Of a stretch of 64,000 bases of DNA, positions 1-10,846 are shown one piece after another. The stretch is from NCBI RefSeq assembly GCF_000768675.1, contig NZ_AVPI01000018.1:1-64000 (forward strand). The letters are read 5' to 3'. Both the position numbers and the translations under genes were made by a program. The stretch comes from Knoellia flava TL1. GTDB lineage: Bacteria; Actinomycetota; Actinomycetes; Actinomycetales; Dermatophilaceae. A model generated the notes under the pieces. It was not told the DNA's origin. It ran no database searches and saw only the letters and a list, made by a program, of their open reading frames with translations. Position 1 is the stretch's first letter, and each line of letters begins with the position of its first letter.

Positions 1-1
1 A

Positions 2-1726
2 CGGCTGCGCCTGGCGGAGCGGGTCGTCGCCGACGAGGCGACCGTCGCCCGGCTCGTCGCGGCTGCCGCTGACGCACGCACGGCAGCCCAGGACGCCCGT
101 GACGCCGAGCAGGACCTCGTCGCCCGGCGCCTCGAGCAGATGGCCGCCGAGCTCGCGGAAGGGCTCGTCGACGGGGACTCGTGTCCCGTCTGCGGCGCGC
201 ACGACCACCCGGCCCCGGCGACCGCCACCGCCCGCGTCACCGCGGAGGAGCTCGACGCCGCTCGACTGCGTCACTCGACCCTCGTCGCCGAGCACCAGCG
301 CGCCGAGTCCACGGCCGCCAGCGCCCGAGCCCTGCTCGCCGACGCACTCGACACGCTGGGCGTCCAGGCCCCACGCGAGCTCGACCTCGAGGCAGAGGCC
401 GCGCTGGTCGCATCGGCCGAGCAGCGGCGCGACGAGCTGCGGCATTCGGCCGGCGCACGAGCAGCGCTCGAGCGAACGCTCGCCGCCGCCCGGGCCGAGG
501 TGGCGCGCGTCGACGAGGCCGTGGCGGCAGCGGGCCGCGCCCTCGCCAAGGCCACGACCCTCGTCGAGCAGGCGACCGAGGCACAGACAGCCGACGACGC
601 CGCCATGTCGCAGCTCACGGAGTCGCACGCCGCGTGCCCGTGCTCAGGTGGCCCGGACACGGAGGCATTGGAGACGGACGTCGCGGGTCGAGCGCAACCC
701 GCGGAGGTGGTCGCGCAGCGCCACCGCCGACTGGTCGATGAGGCCACGGGTTGGGCCGAGGCCGTCGAAGGCCACAGCACGGCCGTCGCGCGTCACGAGG
801 AGGCCGTGGTCGCCGCAACCGCGGCTGCCGTCGAGGCCGGCTTCGAGTCCGTCGAGCAGGCCGCTCACGCCCTCGTCGCGCCGGCCACGCTCGAACGCCT
901 GGGTGACCGGGTTCGCGACCACGACCGTGCCCGGTCGACGGCGCGGGCGGTCCTCGACGACCCGGAGGTGCAGGCTGCCGAGGCTGCCCCAGAGCCCAAC
1001 CTCGACCTCGTCGTCGCGGCCGCACAGCAGGCCCGAACCGCGCTGCTCGAGGCGCAGTCGCTCCAGACGAGGGCGGCCTCCGCCGCGAAGTCCTTCGCGG
1101 CGGTTCGGGCGAGTCTCACCGCCGGCCTCGACGTCGCCGGGCCGATGCTCGAACGCCACCACCGGGTCAAGGACCTCGCCGACACCTTCGCCGGCGGCGG
1201 GATCAACAACACCCTGAGGATGCGCCTCACCTCCTACGTCCTGGCCGCGCGGCTCGAGAAGGTCGCCCAGCTCGCCAACGAGCGGCTGAGGGTCATGGGC
1301 GACGGCCGCTACCGGCTCGAGCACTCCGACCGGCTCGCCGCTCGCGGCGCCCGCAGCGGGCTCGGCCTGCGGGTCCTCGACCAGTGGACCGGCGTCACCC
1401 GTGAGACGTCGACACTCTCCGGCGGGGAGGCGTTCATGGCCTCGCTCGCCCTGGCGCTCGGCCTCGCCGACGCGGTGCGCGAGGAGTCCGGCGGGTTCGA
1501 CCTCGGCACCCTGTTCGTCGACGAGGGGTTCGGGACCCTCGACGACGAGAGCCTCGAGCAGGTCATCACCGTCCTCGACTCGCTCCGTGAAGGCGGACGG
1601 GCCGTCGGTGTCGTCTCGCACGTCGGCGAGCTCCGCAGCCGCATCACGAGCCAGCTCGTCGTCCGCAAGACGGCCAGCGGCAGCACCGTCGCCGTCTCGA
1701 CCCCTGGCGCCGAGAGCGCCGCCTGA
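2..1726 (+). CDS. sbcC: Exonuclease SbcC, 3' portion (SMC-like ATPase)
   Basis: SbcC is the ATPase subunit of the SbcCD (Rad50/Mre11-like) nuclease that processes DNA hairpins and double-strand ends. The frame is open from the first bases of the window, so the N-terminal Walker A half lies upstream. A zinc-hook motif (CPVCGAHDHP) sits at the tip of a long Ala/Glu/Arg-rich coiled coil. The C-terminal lobe carries the ABC signature LSGGEAFMASLALALGLAD and Walker B/D-loop LFVDEGFGTLDDES, then a final RITSQLVV-type segment. The family usually has about 1000 residues; about 574 are present. sbcD would be expected just upstream, outside the window. Confidence 0.93.
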   Translation, partial: RLRLAERVVADEATVARLVAAAADARTAAQDARDAEQDLVARRLEQMAAELAEGLVDGDSCPVCGAHDHPAPATATARVTAEELDAARLRHSTLVAEHQRAESTAASARALLADALDTLGVQAPRELDLEAEAALVASAEQRRDELRHSAGARAALERTLAAARAEVARVDEAVAAAGRALAKATTLVEQATEAQTADDAAMSQLTESHAACPCSGGPDTEALETDVAGRAQPAEVVAQRHRRLVDEATGWAEAVEGHSTAVARHEEAVVAATAAAVEAGFESVEQAAHALVAPATLERLGDRVRDHDRARSTARAVLDDPEVQAAEAAPEPNLDLVVAAAQQARTALLEAQSLQTRAASAAKSFAAVRASLTAGLDVAGPMLERHHRVKDLADTFAGGGINNTLRMRLTSYVLAARLEKVAQLANERLRVMGDGRYRLEHSDRLAARGARSGLGLRVLDQWTGVTRETSTLSGGEAFMASLALALGLADAVREESGGFDLGTLFVDEGFGTLDDESLEQVITVLDSLREGGRAVGVVSHVGELRSRITSQLVVRKTASGSTVAVSTPGAESAA

Positions 1727-1749
1727 CCCCGGCACCCGAAGGGACCTTC

Positions 1750-2175
1750 ATGGAGACACCACCCACTCCGGGACGGCACTCCACCGGGCCGGTCATCGTG
1801 GCGCTGACGATCCAGGACCGGGTGCGGTCCTTCCGGTTCTTCCAGGAGGTTCTCGACCTCGAACCCGTCGGCGAACCGGCCGACGACGGTGTCCCGGAGC
1901 CGCTCGTCCTGGCCGTCAACGATGCTGTCCACGTCATGCTCATCCCGCCCGGCGGGTTCGGCTACGTCATCGGAGCACGCCCGGTCGCCGAACCCGGCGT
2001 CACCGAGTGCATCCTCACGCTCCCCGTCAGCACGGCCGCCGAGGTCGATGCCGTGCTCGAGCGGGCCCGGGCGGCCGGAGCCGAGGTCGTCGCCGAACCC
2101 TCACGCTTCCCGTGGGGTCACCAGGGCACCTTCGCTGACCTCGACGGACACGTCTGGGCCGTGGCGTCGGCCTGA
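1750..2175 (+). CDS. VOC (glyoxalase/bleomycin-resistance fold) family protein
   Basis: A 141-residue single-domain protein of the vicinal oxygen chelate superfamily. The paired beta-alpha-beta-beta-beta modules are recognisable from VALTIQDRVRSFRFFQEVL near the N terminus and the closing FADLDGHVWAVA. The start ATG follows a GAAGGGACC ribosome-binding site, 23 bases after the sbcC stop, so it may be co-transcribed. The metal-binding residues are not clear enough to predict the reaction. Members include glyoxalases, dioxygenases and resistance proteins, so the substrate stays unknown. Confidence 0.8.
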   Translation: METPPTPGRHSTGPVIVALTIQDRVRSFRFFQEVLDLEPVGEPADDGVPEPLVLAVNDAVHVMLIPPGGFGYVIGARPVAEPGVTECILTLPVSTAAEVDAVLERARAAGAEVVAEPSRFPWGHQGTFADLDGHVWAVASA

Positions 2176-2234
2176 GCCGCACCGCGCGACCCCGAGGGGC
2201 AACGCGGCGCGGCGGCACGGCATACGGGGACGAC

Positions 2235-5123
<2,889 letters not shown>

Positions 5124-5200
5124 GAGGTGAGGCTCCTGGCGCACGGGACGGGCACGGGCCTCCCCATCTGTCACGGGGGTGCCGCTCCAGAGGTGCCTGA

Positions 5201-5290
5201 TCCGAGCGGTCCTTTGCGCCTGAGAGGTTCCGGGGAGTTTGCCCCTTCGGCGCCCCGGTCCCTCTCGGGCCGAGGACTCTCCCGCTCGGT
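5201..5290 (-). promoter_or_regulatory. Glycine riboswitch (gcvT motif), single aptamer
   Basis: Read on the minus strand, the leader of gcvP has an outer stem CCGAGCGG/CCGCTCGG (5202-5209 with 5282-5289). Inside it are the hallmark GGGAGAG near the 5' side, GCCGAAGGGGCAA in the middle, and CTCTCAGGCGCAAAGGAC on the 3' side. These match the conserved core of glycine aptamers that control gcv genes. Only one aptamer is visible, not the common tandem pair. It ends about 78 bases before the gcvP start. Glycine binding would be expected to raise gcvP expression; the expression platform is not obvious. Confidence 0.93.
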
Positions 5291-5366
5291 GTGTGCGGCT
5301 CGCTCAGGGTAACAAAACGGTGCGTGCCCCGGAGGGCACGCACCGGTGTGCGGGTGGAGGCTGCGC

Positions 5367-5942
5367 TCAGGCGAGACGCGCGGCGCGGCGTGCGCTGAGC
5401 TCGTCGCCCGGGTGGGCGGCGGGGGCCTCGTCGCTGAGACGCTCGCTGGGCAGGTGCGAGAGGTCGCCCTCGACCTCGCGCCACACCTTGCCGACGGCGA
5501 TGCCGAAGACGCCCTGACCGCCCTGGAGCAGGTCGATGACCTCCTCGTTGGACGTGCACTCGTAGACCGAGGCGCCGTCGCTCATGAGGGTGATCTGCGC
5601 GAGGTCGTCGACGCCGCGGTCGCGCAGCACCTGGACGGCGCCGCGGATCTGCTGGAGCGAGACCCCGGTGTCGAGGAGGCGCTTGACGATCTTGAGCGCG
5701 AGGATGTCGCGGAAGCCGTAGAGGCGCTGCGACCCGGACCCGGCAGCGCCGCGCACCGACGGCTCGACGAGCGAGGTGCGGGCCCAGTAGTCGAGCTGGC
5801 GGTAGGTGATGCCGGCCGCCTTGCACGCGGTCGGGCCGCGGTAGCCCATCTCCTCGTCGAGCTCGGGCAGGTCATCGGTGAACAGCAGGCCCTGCGCCGC
5901 AACCGGCACATGCCCCTTGGGGTTCTCTTCGATGGCGTTCAC
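5367..5942 (-). CDS. MerR-family regulator, ResR (Rv1830)-like
   Basis: A 191-residue MerR-type transcription factor: helix-turn-helix plus wing around ACKAAGITYRQLDYWART and GSGSQRLYGFRDILALKIVKRLLDTG, then a C-terminal helical part. The start is the GTG at 5942, six bases after a perfect AGGAGG; longer in-frame starts have no such site. Its place in the order gcvH-garA-MerR-DUF151-MerR-gcvP matches Rv1826-Rv1832, where this gene is Rv1830 (ResR/McdR), tied to growth and division timing. That functional transfer is inference. It has its own promoter at 6004-6032. Confidence 0.88.
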   Translation of the reverse strand: MNAIEENPKGHVPVAAQGLLFTDDLPELDEEMGYRGPTACKAAGITYRQLDYWARTSLVEPSVRGAAGSGSQRLYGFRDILALKIVKRLLDTGVSLQQIRGAVQVLRDRGVDDLAQITLMSDGASVYECTSNEEVIDLLQGGQGVFGIAVGKVWREVEGDLSHLPSERLSDEAPAAHPGDELSARRAARLA

Positions 5943-6003
5943 GCCGTCCTCCTGCTGTCCACGAAATGCGCTGTAACTACATGGTCGTCGTTCTCTGAGG
6001 GCG

Positions 6004-6032
6004 ACGCTAGGGCTCGCGGAACCCCGGGTCAA
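6004..6032 (-). promoter_or_regulatory. Promoter for the ResR-like gene
   Basis: On the minus strand, TTGACC (6027-6032) is followed after exactly 17 bases by TAGCGT (6004-6009), a strong match to the housekeeping sigma consensus. Transcription would begin near 5997, leaving a leader of about 55 bases before the GTG at 5942. Confidence 0.65.
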
Positions 6033-6065
6033 CTACCACTCGACCCTGACACCATGCGTGTCGTG

Positions 6066-6081
6066 TGTCACTTCAGTAACA
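6066..6081. promoter_or_regulatory. Operator-like dyad upstream of the ResR-like gene
   Basis: TGTCACT-TC-AGTAACA forms a near-perfect 7+7 dyad (6 of 7 pairs) about 35 bases upstream of the -35 box, between the DUF151 gene and the ResR-like gene. MerR proteins bind dyads of similar size, so either MerR protein of this locus could use it. The assignment is a guess from position. Confidence 0.3.
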
Positions 6082-6088
6082 CTCACCC

Positions 6089-6589
6089 TCAACTCGACGG
6101 TTGGTCTCCTGTGTCGAAGTCGTCGGCGGAGACGTGGTCGAGGAACTCCTTGAACTTCTCGACCTCGTCGTCCTCCTGCTCCCCCGCCATCGCGACGCCC
6201 GCCTCGTCGAGCAGCTCCTCGGAGGTGACGATCTCGACGCCGGCCCGGAGGGCGAGGGCGATCGCGTCGGAAGAGCGCGAGTCGATGCTCGCGCCGCCGC
6301 CGGCCTGGCCGCCGTCGATCTCGAGCACGGCGTGGAAGACGCCCTCCTCGAGCGAGGTGATTCGCACGCGGTCGATCGAGTGACCCAGGTCGGTGAGCAC
6401 GTTCTTGAGCAGGTCGTGCGTGAGAGGGCGCGGCGGGACCACGCCCTGCTGGGCGTAGGCGATGGCCGCGGCCTCGGCCGCGCCGACCCAGATGGGCAGG
6501 TAGCGGCTTCCGTCGCGCTCACGCAGGAGGACGATGGGCTGGTTCGTCGGCATCTCGACACGGACCCCGAGAACGTCCAGTGGCTTCAC
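6089..6589 (-). CDS. Bifunctional nuclease family protein (DUF151)
   Basis: A 166-residue DUF151 protein. It starts at GTG 6589, giving MKPLDVLGVRVEMP, behind GGTGGAG. The conserved core is visible as PIVLLRERDGSRYLPIWVG, the LTHDLL segment and SRSSDAIALALRAG near residue 110, with an acidic C-terminal tail. Plant and Thermotoga members have been described as nucleases or structural homologues, but bacterial function is poorly defined. It corresponds to Rv1829 and lies 17 bases after the upstream MerR gene, so it is probably in the same transcript. Confidence 0.9.
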   Translation of the reverse strand: MKPLDVLGVRVEMPTNQPIVLLRERDGSRYLPIWVGAAEAAAIAYAQQGVVPPRPLTHDLLKNVLTDLGHSIDRVRITSLEEGVFHAVLEIDGGQAGGGASIDSRSSDAIALALRAGVEIVTSEELLDEAGVAMAGEQEDDEVEKFKEFLDHVSADDFDTGDQPSS

Positions 6590-6606
6590 TGCTCCACCGT
6601 ACGTCG

Positions 6607-7305
6607 TCAGGGACGGGCCAGACCACCCTTGACCAGCGCGGCGTGGAGCTGGAGGCACAGCCGGGCGACCTGGGCCTCGTCGGCGGCCCTCCCGTCGGCG
6701 CGCCGCGTGCTCATCGCCTGCTCGACGAGGCCCACCTCGCGGTCCGCGGCGGTGCGGAACGGACGCAGGTGCCGGGCCTCGATCCCGTATGCCGCGAGCC
6801 CCGCTGCCGCGTGCGTCGCCTGGAGGTCGGTGGCCGAGTAGTGGCCGTCGGCGTCGGGGCGCAGGATCCCGAACCCCTCGAGCGAGGTGACGACCTCGGT
6901 GTCGAGGCCGGTCGCCTTCGCGAGCTCGTCACGGGTGAGCCGGACCTCCTGCGTGCGGCGCAGCTCGCCGACGTCCGGCACGTCCGGGTCCGACGTGGGC
7001 TCGGGCGGCCGCGGCCGGGCGTCGGCCTCGGGAGCGGGCTCGAGTCCGCGGTCGATCGCGTCGAGGGACTCGCGGATGACCTTGAGCGGCCAGAAGCGGT
7101 CGCGTTGCGCGCGCAGGACGTAGCGCAGGCGCTCGACGTCCGACACGGCATACGTGCGGTAGCCGGCCGGAGTCCGGGCGGGCTCGACGAGACCCTCGGA
7201 CTCGAGGAAGCGGATCTTTGAGATGCTGATCTGCGGGAACTCCTCGCGCAGCGCGTCGAGGACCTTCCCGATCGTCAGCGGCCGCTCAGCCCTGCTTGGC
7301 GGCAT
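6607..7305 (-). CDS. MerR-family regulator, FtsR (Rv1828)-like
   Basis: A 232-residue MerR-type regulator with two winged-helix-like halves. The N-terminal half contains LTIGKVLDALREEFPQISISKIRFLESEGLV and YRTYAVSDVERLRYVL-like segments; the C-terminal half resembles the effector-free extension of Rv1828. The chosen ATG at 7305 overlaps the end of garA by 20 bases, so translation is probably coupled; no strong ribosome-binding site is seen. In Corynebacterium the orthologue FtsR activates ftsZ; that role here is inferred from synteny. An over-represented octamer (6787-6794) is read as Ala-Ala-Tyr-Gly. Confidence 0.87.
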   Translation of the reverse strand: MPPSRAERPLTIGKVLDALREEFPQISISKIRFLESEGLVEPARTPAGYRTYAVSDVERLRYVLRAQRDRFWPLKVIRESLDAIDRGLEPAPEADARPRPPEPTSDPDVPDVGELRRTQEVRLTRDELAKATGLDTEVVTSLEGFGILRPDADGHYSATDLQATHAAAGLAAYGIEARHLRPFRTAADREVGLVEQAMSTRRADGRAADEAQVARLCLQLHAALVKGGLARP

Positions 7306-7744
7306 AGAAGACGAGCCGGTACTTGCCGATCTGCACCTCGTCGCCCGTCTGGAGGGTCGACTCGTCGATCCGCTCGCGGTTGACGTAGGTGCCGTTGAGC
7401 GAGCCCGCGTCCTTGACGACGAAGTGGCCGTCGGTCCGTTCGAACGTCGCGTGCTGGCGCGAGACCGTGACGTCGTCGAGGAAGATGTCGCTCTCCGGGT
7501 GGCGGCCCGAGGTGACGACGTCGTCGTCGAGGAGGAACCGGGCGCCCGTGTTGGGTCCGCGCAGCACGACGAGCAGGGCAGTCCCCGACCGGAGCGCCTC
7601 GACGGTCGCCTGGTCGGCGCGGGTGAGGACGTGCTCGCTCTCGTGGACGATGTCGGACTGCTCGAGACCCGGCACCGCCTGGAACTGCATCGTCGTCGAC
7701 GACTCCGGCTCGCGCGCAGGGGTGTCGCGACTCTGGTCACTCAT
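7286..7744 (-). CDS. garA: FHA-domain metabolic switch protein GarA/OdhI
   Basis: A small FHA protein of 152 residues that in relatives inhibits 2-oxoglutarate dehydrogenase and tunes glutamate enzymes when not phosphorylated by Ser/Thr kinases such as PknG or PknB. The FHA core is complete: SGRHPESDIFLDDVTVSRQHA, SLNGTYVNRE and GDEVQIGKYRLVF (residues about 75-145). The N-terminal tail has SSTTMQF, resembling the phospho-threonine ETTS motif of GarA but not identical. The start follows GAGGAG. A leader of about 40 bases with a TAGGGT -10-like box (7781-7786) suggests a promoter. Confidence 0.93.
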   Translation of the reverse strand: MSDQSRDTPAREPESSTTMQFQAVPGLEQSDIVHESEHVLTRADQATVEALRSGTALLVVLRGPNTGARFLLDDDVVTSGRHPESDIFLDDVTVSRQHATFERTDGHFVVKDAGSLNGTYVNRERIDESTLQTGDEVQIGKYRLVFYAAKQG

Positions 7745-7836
7745 CGGTGCGGCTCCTCGTCTCGGGTCTCTGGAGGTTTCACCCTAGATGACCACTCGAG
7801 GGATGACTAGGCAAACGGCCCCGGGCGGGCTGGGAA

Positions 7837-8226
7837 TCAGCTGAGCTGTTGCTGGTAGGCCTCGACGTCGAGGAGGCCGTCGACCGCGCTGGCGTCGCTC
7901 GGGCGCATCTCGTACATCCAGCCCTCACCGTAGGGGTCGGAGTTGACGAGCTCCGGCGAGGCGTCGAGCGCCTCGTTGACGGCGGTGACCTCACCGGCAA
8001 GCGGGGCGTAGAGGTCGCTCACCGACTTCGTCGACTCGACCTCCCCGCACGCGTCGCCCACGGCCACGGTGTCCCCGACGCCCGGCAGGCTGACGTAGAC
8101 GACGTCCCCGAGAGCGTCCTGCGCGAACGACGTGATGCCGATGCGGACGGTGTCACCCTCAGCAGCGCGGACCCACTCGTGCTCGGCGGTGTAGCGCAGG
8201 TCGCTGGGGTACTCGAGGTCGCTCAT
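7837..8226 (-). CDS. gcvH: Glycine cleavage system H protein
   Basis: The lipoyl carrier of the glycine cleavage system, 129 residues, normal length. The lipoylated lysine is in ESTKSVSDLYAP near residue 66. The C-terminal NSDPYGEGWMYEM block is typical. It sits between the DUF881/sbp membrane genes and garA, as in mycobacteria (Rv1826), and 22 bases after the upstream DUF881 gene. It has no glycine riboswitch of its own, unlike gcvP. Confidence 0.97.
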   Translation of the reverse strand: MSDLEYPSDLRYTAEHEWVRAAEGDTVRIGITSFAQDALGDVVYVSLPGVGDTVAVGDACGEVESTKSVSDLYAPLAGEVTAVNEALDASPELVNSDPYGEGWMYEMRPSDASAVDGLLDVEAYQQQLS

Positions 8227-8248
8227 CGGTGAACTCCTTCTGGTCCGT

Positions 8249-9583
8249 TCAGGACTTCGTGGGGCTGGGGATGGGTCGAGCGTACTGAGGCTCGGAAACG
8301 CTCTGCAACGCGGACACCGTGACCTCGTCCTTGGTCTCGATGCTCGCCTCGCCGCCCACGCTCCGGACGGTGTTGGTGACCCCTCCCGGGATCTCCATCG
8401 CCGACGCCAGAGTCGAGCCGTCACCGATCGCGGTGATGACGTAGGGAGCCGACACGTCCTTGCCGGAGATGGCGATGCCGCCCTCGCCGTCGGTGAAGTA
8501 GGTGTTGGCGACGATGCGCACGTCGTTGATCTCGACGGCCTCGGCGCCGGCGTCGCGCAGCTCCTGAAGGGTGTCGAGGAGCATCGGTGCGGTGACGCCG
8601 AACTCGGGGTCACGGATCGTGAGGACGATGCCGGGACCCTTCGCCGGTGCGGTGCCGGTGAGGATGGCGAGCGAGTCGAGTCGCTGCTGGGCCGCGCGGC
8701 GCGACTCGGTGAGGCTCGTCGTGTCGCTCTGCAGCCGGTCGCGCGAGAAGCGCAGCGTCTGGATCTCCTCGGCCAGGCGGGCGCCGTCCTGGTCGACGGT
8801 GTCGAGGATGCGGATGAGCTCGTCCTCGCGCAGGTCCTCGAGGCCCTCGATCGAGGTCTGCCGGACCTGCGCCGCGATGGCGAAGCCGAGGCCGATGGCC
8901 AGCAGGGTCGCGAGGACGTTCGCCTTCGTCGGCCGCGGCCGGGCCGCGAGACCGAGTCGGCGCCAGGCCCGCTCGGAGCTGTCCACGGGGCCGGCGGTGC
9001 CGGGGTAGGGCTGGGCGTCGTCGACCGGCTCTCGCTCTGCCGGCGACGGGACCGCAGGCTCCGGCTCCACCGTGGGGTCAGCAGGCTCCTGGGCAGCCCC
9101 GGGCGCGACCGTGTCCTCGACCGGTTCGGGCTCGACCTCGACCGCTGCGTCTGCGCTCGCCGGCGGGGCCACGTCCTCGACCGGCTCTGCTGCGACCTCG
9201 ACCGGCTCTGTTTCGACCTCGACCGTCCCTGCGGGCTCACGAGGCTCCGGCTCGTCAGCCAGGGCGTCCGACACTGGCACGGGTTCCACGGCGGACACGG
9301 GTTCCGCGGCAGGCACGGGTTCCGTGGCAGGCACCGGCTCGGGCGTGGGCTCGCGCTCGAGGGGCGCACCGCCGTCGCCCGGTGGGTCCGAGACGGTGGG
9401 CTCGCCGTCCGGCTCGACGACCTCGCCCGGAGCTGCGTCGACGATCTCGCCCGGAGCTGCGTCGACGACCTCGCCGGGCGCTCCCCCGTCGCCCTCGGGC
9501 ACCGGCGTGCCGACGACCGGCGCCTGCCGCGGCGGACCACCCGGGCGCGGCTTGCTGCGGTTCCTCTTCTTCTTGGGACTCAT
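8249..9583 (-). CDS. DUF881 membrane protein with long acidic Pro/Glu-rich N terminus
   Basis: A 444-residue protein corresponding to Rv1825. Order: basic MSPKKKRNRSK start, about 190 residues of low-complexity Pro/Glu/Val repeats (for example duplicated DAAPGE units and EPVPA units), one membrane span around ANVLATLLAIGLGFAIAAQ, a coiled-coil segment, then the DUF881 domain with NDVRIVANTYF and PYVITAIGD. The domain probably lies outside the membrane and the repeat tail inside. The long tail is unusual compared with the shorter neighbouring DUF881 copy. Function is unknown; the locus suggests an envelope or division role. Confidence 0.88.
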   Translation of the reverse strand: MSPKKKRNRSKPRPGGPPRQAPVVGTPVPEGDGGAPGEVVDAAPGEIVDAAPGEVVEPDGEPTVSDPPGDGGAPLEREPTPEPVPATEPVPAAEPVSAVEPVPVSDALADEPEPREPAGTVEVETEPVEVAAEPVEDVAPPASADAAVEVEPEPVEDTVAPGAAQEPADPTVEPEPAVPSPAEREPVDDAQPYPGTAGPVDSSERAWRRLGLAARPRPTKANVLATLLAIGLGFAIAAQVRQTSIEGLEDLREDELIRILDTVDQDGARLAEEIQTLRFSRDRLQSDTTSLTESRRAAQQRLDSLAILTGTAPAKGPGIVLTIRDPEFGVTAPMLLDTLQELRDAGAEAVEINDVRIVANTYFTDGEGGIAISGKDVSAPYVITAIGDGSTLASAMEIPGGVTNTVRSVGGEASIETKDEVTVSALQSVSEPQYARPIPSPTKS

Positions 9584-9593
9584 GACCGTCGGC

Positions 9594-9926
9594 TCACGCG
9601 TTGAAGAGGTGGCGACGGATCGAGGCGACGTTGGAGAAGATCCGCACCCCGAGGACGACGACGACGCCGGTCGAGAGCTGGCTGCCGACGCCGAGCTGGT
9701 CGCCGAGGAAGACGATGAAGGCCGCGACGACGACGTTGGACAGGAACGAGACGACGAAGACCTTGTCGTCGAAGATGCCGTCGAGCACCGCACGCACGGC
9801 ACCGAAGACCGCGTCGAGGGCGGCGATGACCGCGATGGGGAGGTACGGCTGCAGCCACAGCGGCACTTCGGGCTGCAGCAGCACGCCGACGACGATGCCG
9901 ACGACGAGACCCAGGGCGGGAATCAC
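9594..9926 (-). CDS. sbp: Small basic protein (Sbp) family, DUF1290
   Basis: A 110-residue protein with three predicted membrane spans (residues about 3-17, 27-45 and 54-75) and the family blocks PYLPIAVIAALDAVFGAVRA and IFDDKVFVVSFLSN. The Bacillus sbp gene lies next to division genes; the function is not established. It lies between the two DUF881 genes (as in Rv1823-Rv1825) and overlaps the upstream DUF881 gene by 4 bases. Confidence 0.93.
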   Translation of the reverse strand: MIPALGLVVGIVVGVLLQPEVPLWLQPYLPIAVIAALDAVFGAVRAVLDGIFDDKVFVVSFLSNVVVAAFIVFLGDQLGVGSQLSTGVVVVLGVRIFSNVASIRRHLFNA

Positions 9927-10846
9927 GAGGGTTCTCCTTCGGGCGAGGGCTGAGCTGCGCCGCCGAGCCTATCCGCGGGGGTCGCGGACCTGGTCCCGAG
10001 TGTCGCCGATGCCGGAATCGTGACCTCCCTGCGCACGACGGTGCTCACCCGGACGCCGAACGAGTTCTTGAGCGTCGAGAGGTAGGTGCCGCCGCTGCCG
10101 TCGGCGAAGGTCGCGGGCAGCGAACCCGGGTCGCCGATGGCGGTGATGACGTAGGGGCGCTTGAGTGGGCGGTAGTCGACGAGGATCGCCTCTCCTGCGA
10201 AGCGGATCGCCGCCGTCGTCGTGAGCCGCTGCCCGTTGACCGCGACCGCCTCGGCCCCGGCCTCCCACAGGCTGTTGGTGATGAGCTGGAGGTCGCGGGC
10301 GATGACCTTGCCGTCGCTGGACCCGCTGTCGCCCCGGGGGTCGGAGTTCGCCCCCTCGTCCGCGCTGCTCGGCGCGTCGTCGACCGTGACGACGAAGCCG
10401 GGGCCACGCACGGGCACCGCACCGGCGACGAGCGAGAGCCGCTGCACCTCCAGGGCCAGCTCCTCGCTGACGTTGCGCAGGGTCTCGGCGTCGAGGGCTG
10501 CGATCTCGGACCGCAGTGCCCCGGCCTGCGCGGCCTGCGCGTCGACGGCCGTCTGCTGGCGCTCGATCCGCTCGATGAGGCTGGACTTCGTGCGCTGCTT
10601 GGTCGTCTCGCTCCCCCGCAGCTGCATCGCGGCGATGCCGACGAGCGCGCCGATGACGACGAGGAAGACGACGAGCCTCGGCGAGCGCAGGCTCGTCGAC
10701 CGGGAGAGCCCGGCCTTCTCGCGACGCTCGGCAGCCGCGGCGTAGCCGGGGTCGAGGGGCCGCTCGAGCATCGAGGTGATGAGCGTCATCGACGCGTCGG
10801 GGCGGCGCGAGCGGCGCTCCGCCGGCGGGATCGACGCGTGGCTCAC
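9923..10846 (-). CDS. DUF881 membrane protein (short form)
   Basis: A 307-residue protein corresponding to Rv1823: cytoplasmic N-terminal about 75 residues, one membrane span around RLVVFLVVIGALVGIAAMQL, a coiled coil (IERIERQQTAVDAQAAQAGALR) and a DUF881 domain with WEAGAEAVAVNGQRL and PYVITAIGDPG. I chose the GTG at 10846, which overlaps the pgsA stop as GTGA; the ATG at 10789 is a possible shorter start. It is co-transcribed with pgsA and sbp. Function is unknown. Confidence 0.88.
   Translation of the reverse strand: MSHASIPPAERRSRRPDASMTLITSMLERPLDPGYAAAAERREKAGLSRSTSLRSPRLVVFLVVIGALVGIAAMQLRGSETTKQRTKSSLIERIERQQTAVDAQAAQAGALRSEIAALDAETLRNVSEELALEVQRLSLVAGAVPVRGPGFVVTVDDAPSSADEGANSDPRGDSGSSDGKVIARDLQLITNSLWEAGAEAVAVNGQRLTTTAAIRFAGEAILVDYRPLKRPYVITAIGDPGSLPATFADGSGGTYLSTLKNSFGVRVSTVVRREVTIPASATLGTRSATPADRLGGAAQPSPEGEPS

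Noticed and set aside
5124-5174. Upstream in-frame ATG for gcvP
   Set aside because: It adds 17 residues unlike the family, with no ribosome-binding site, while the internal ATG has AGGAG at the right distance.
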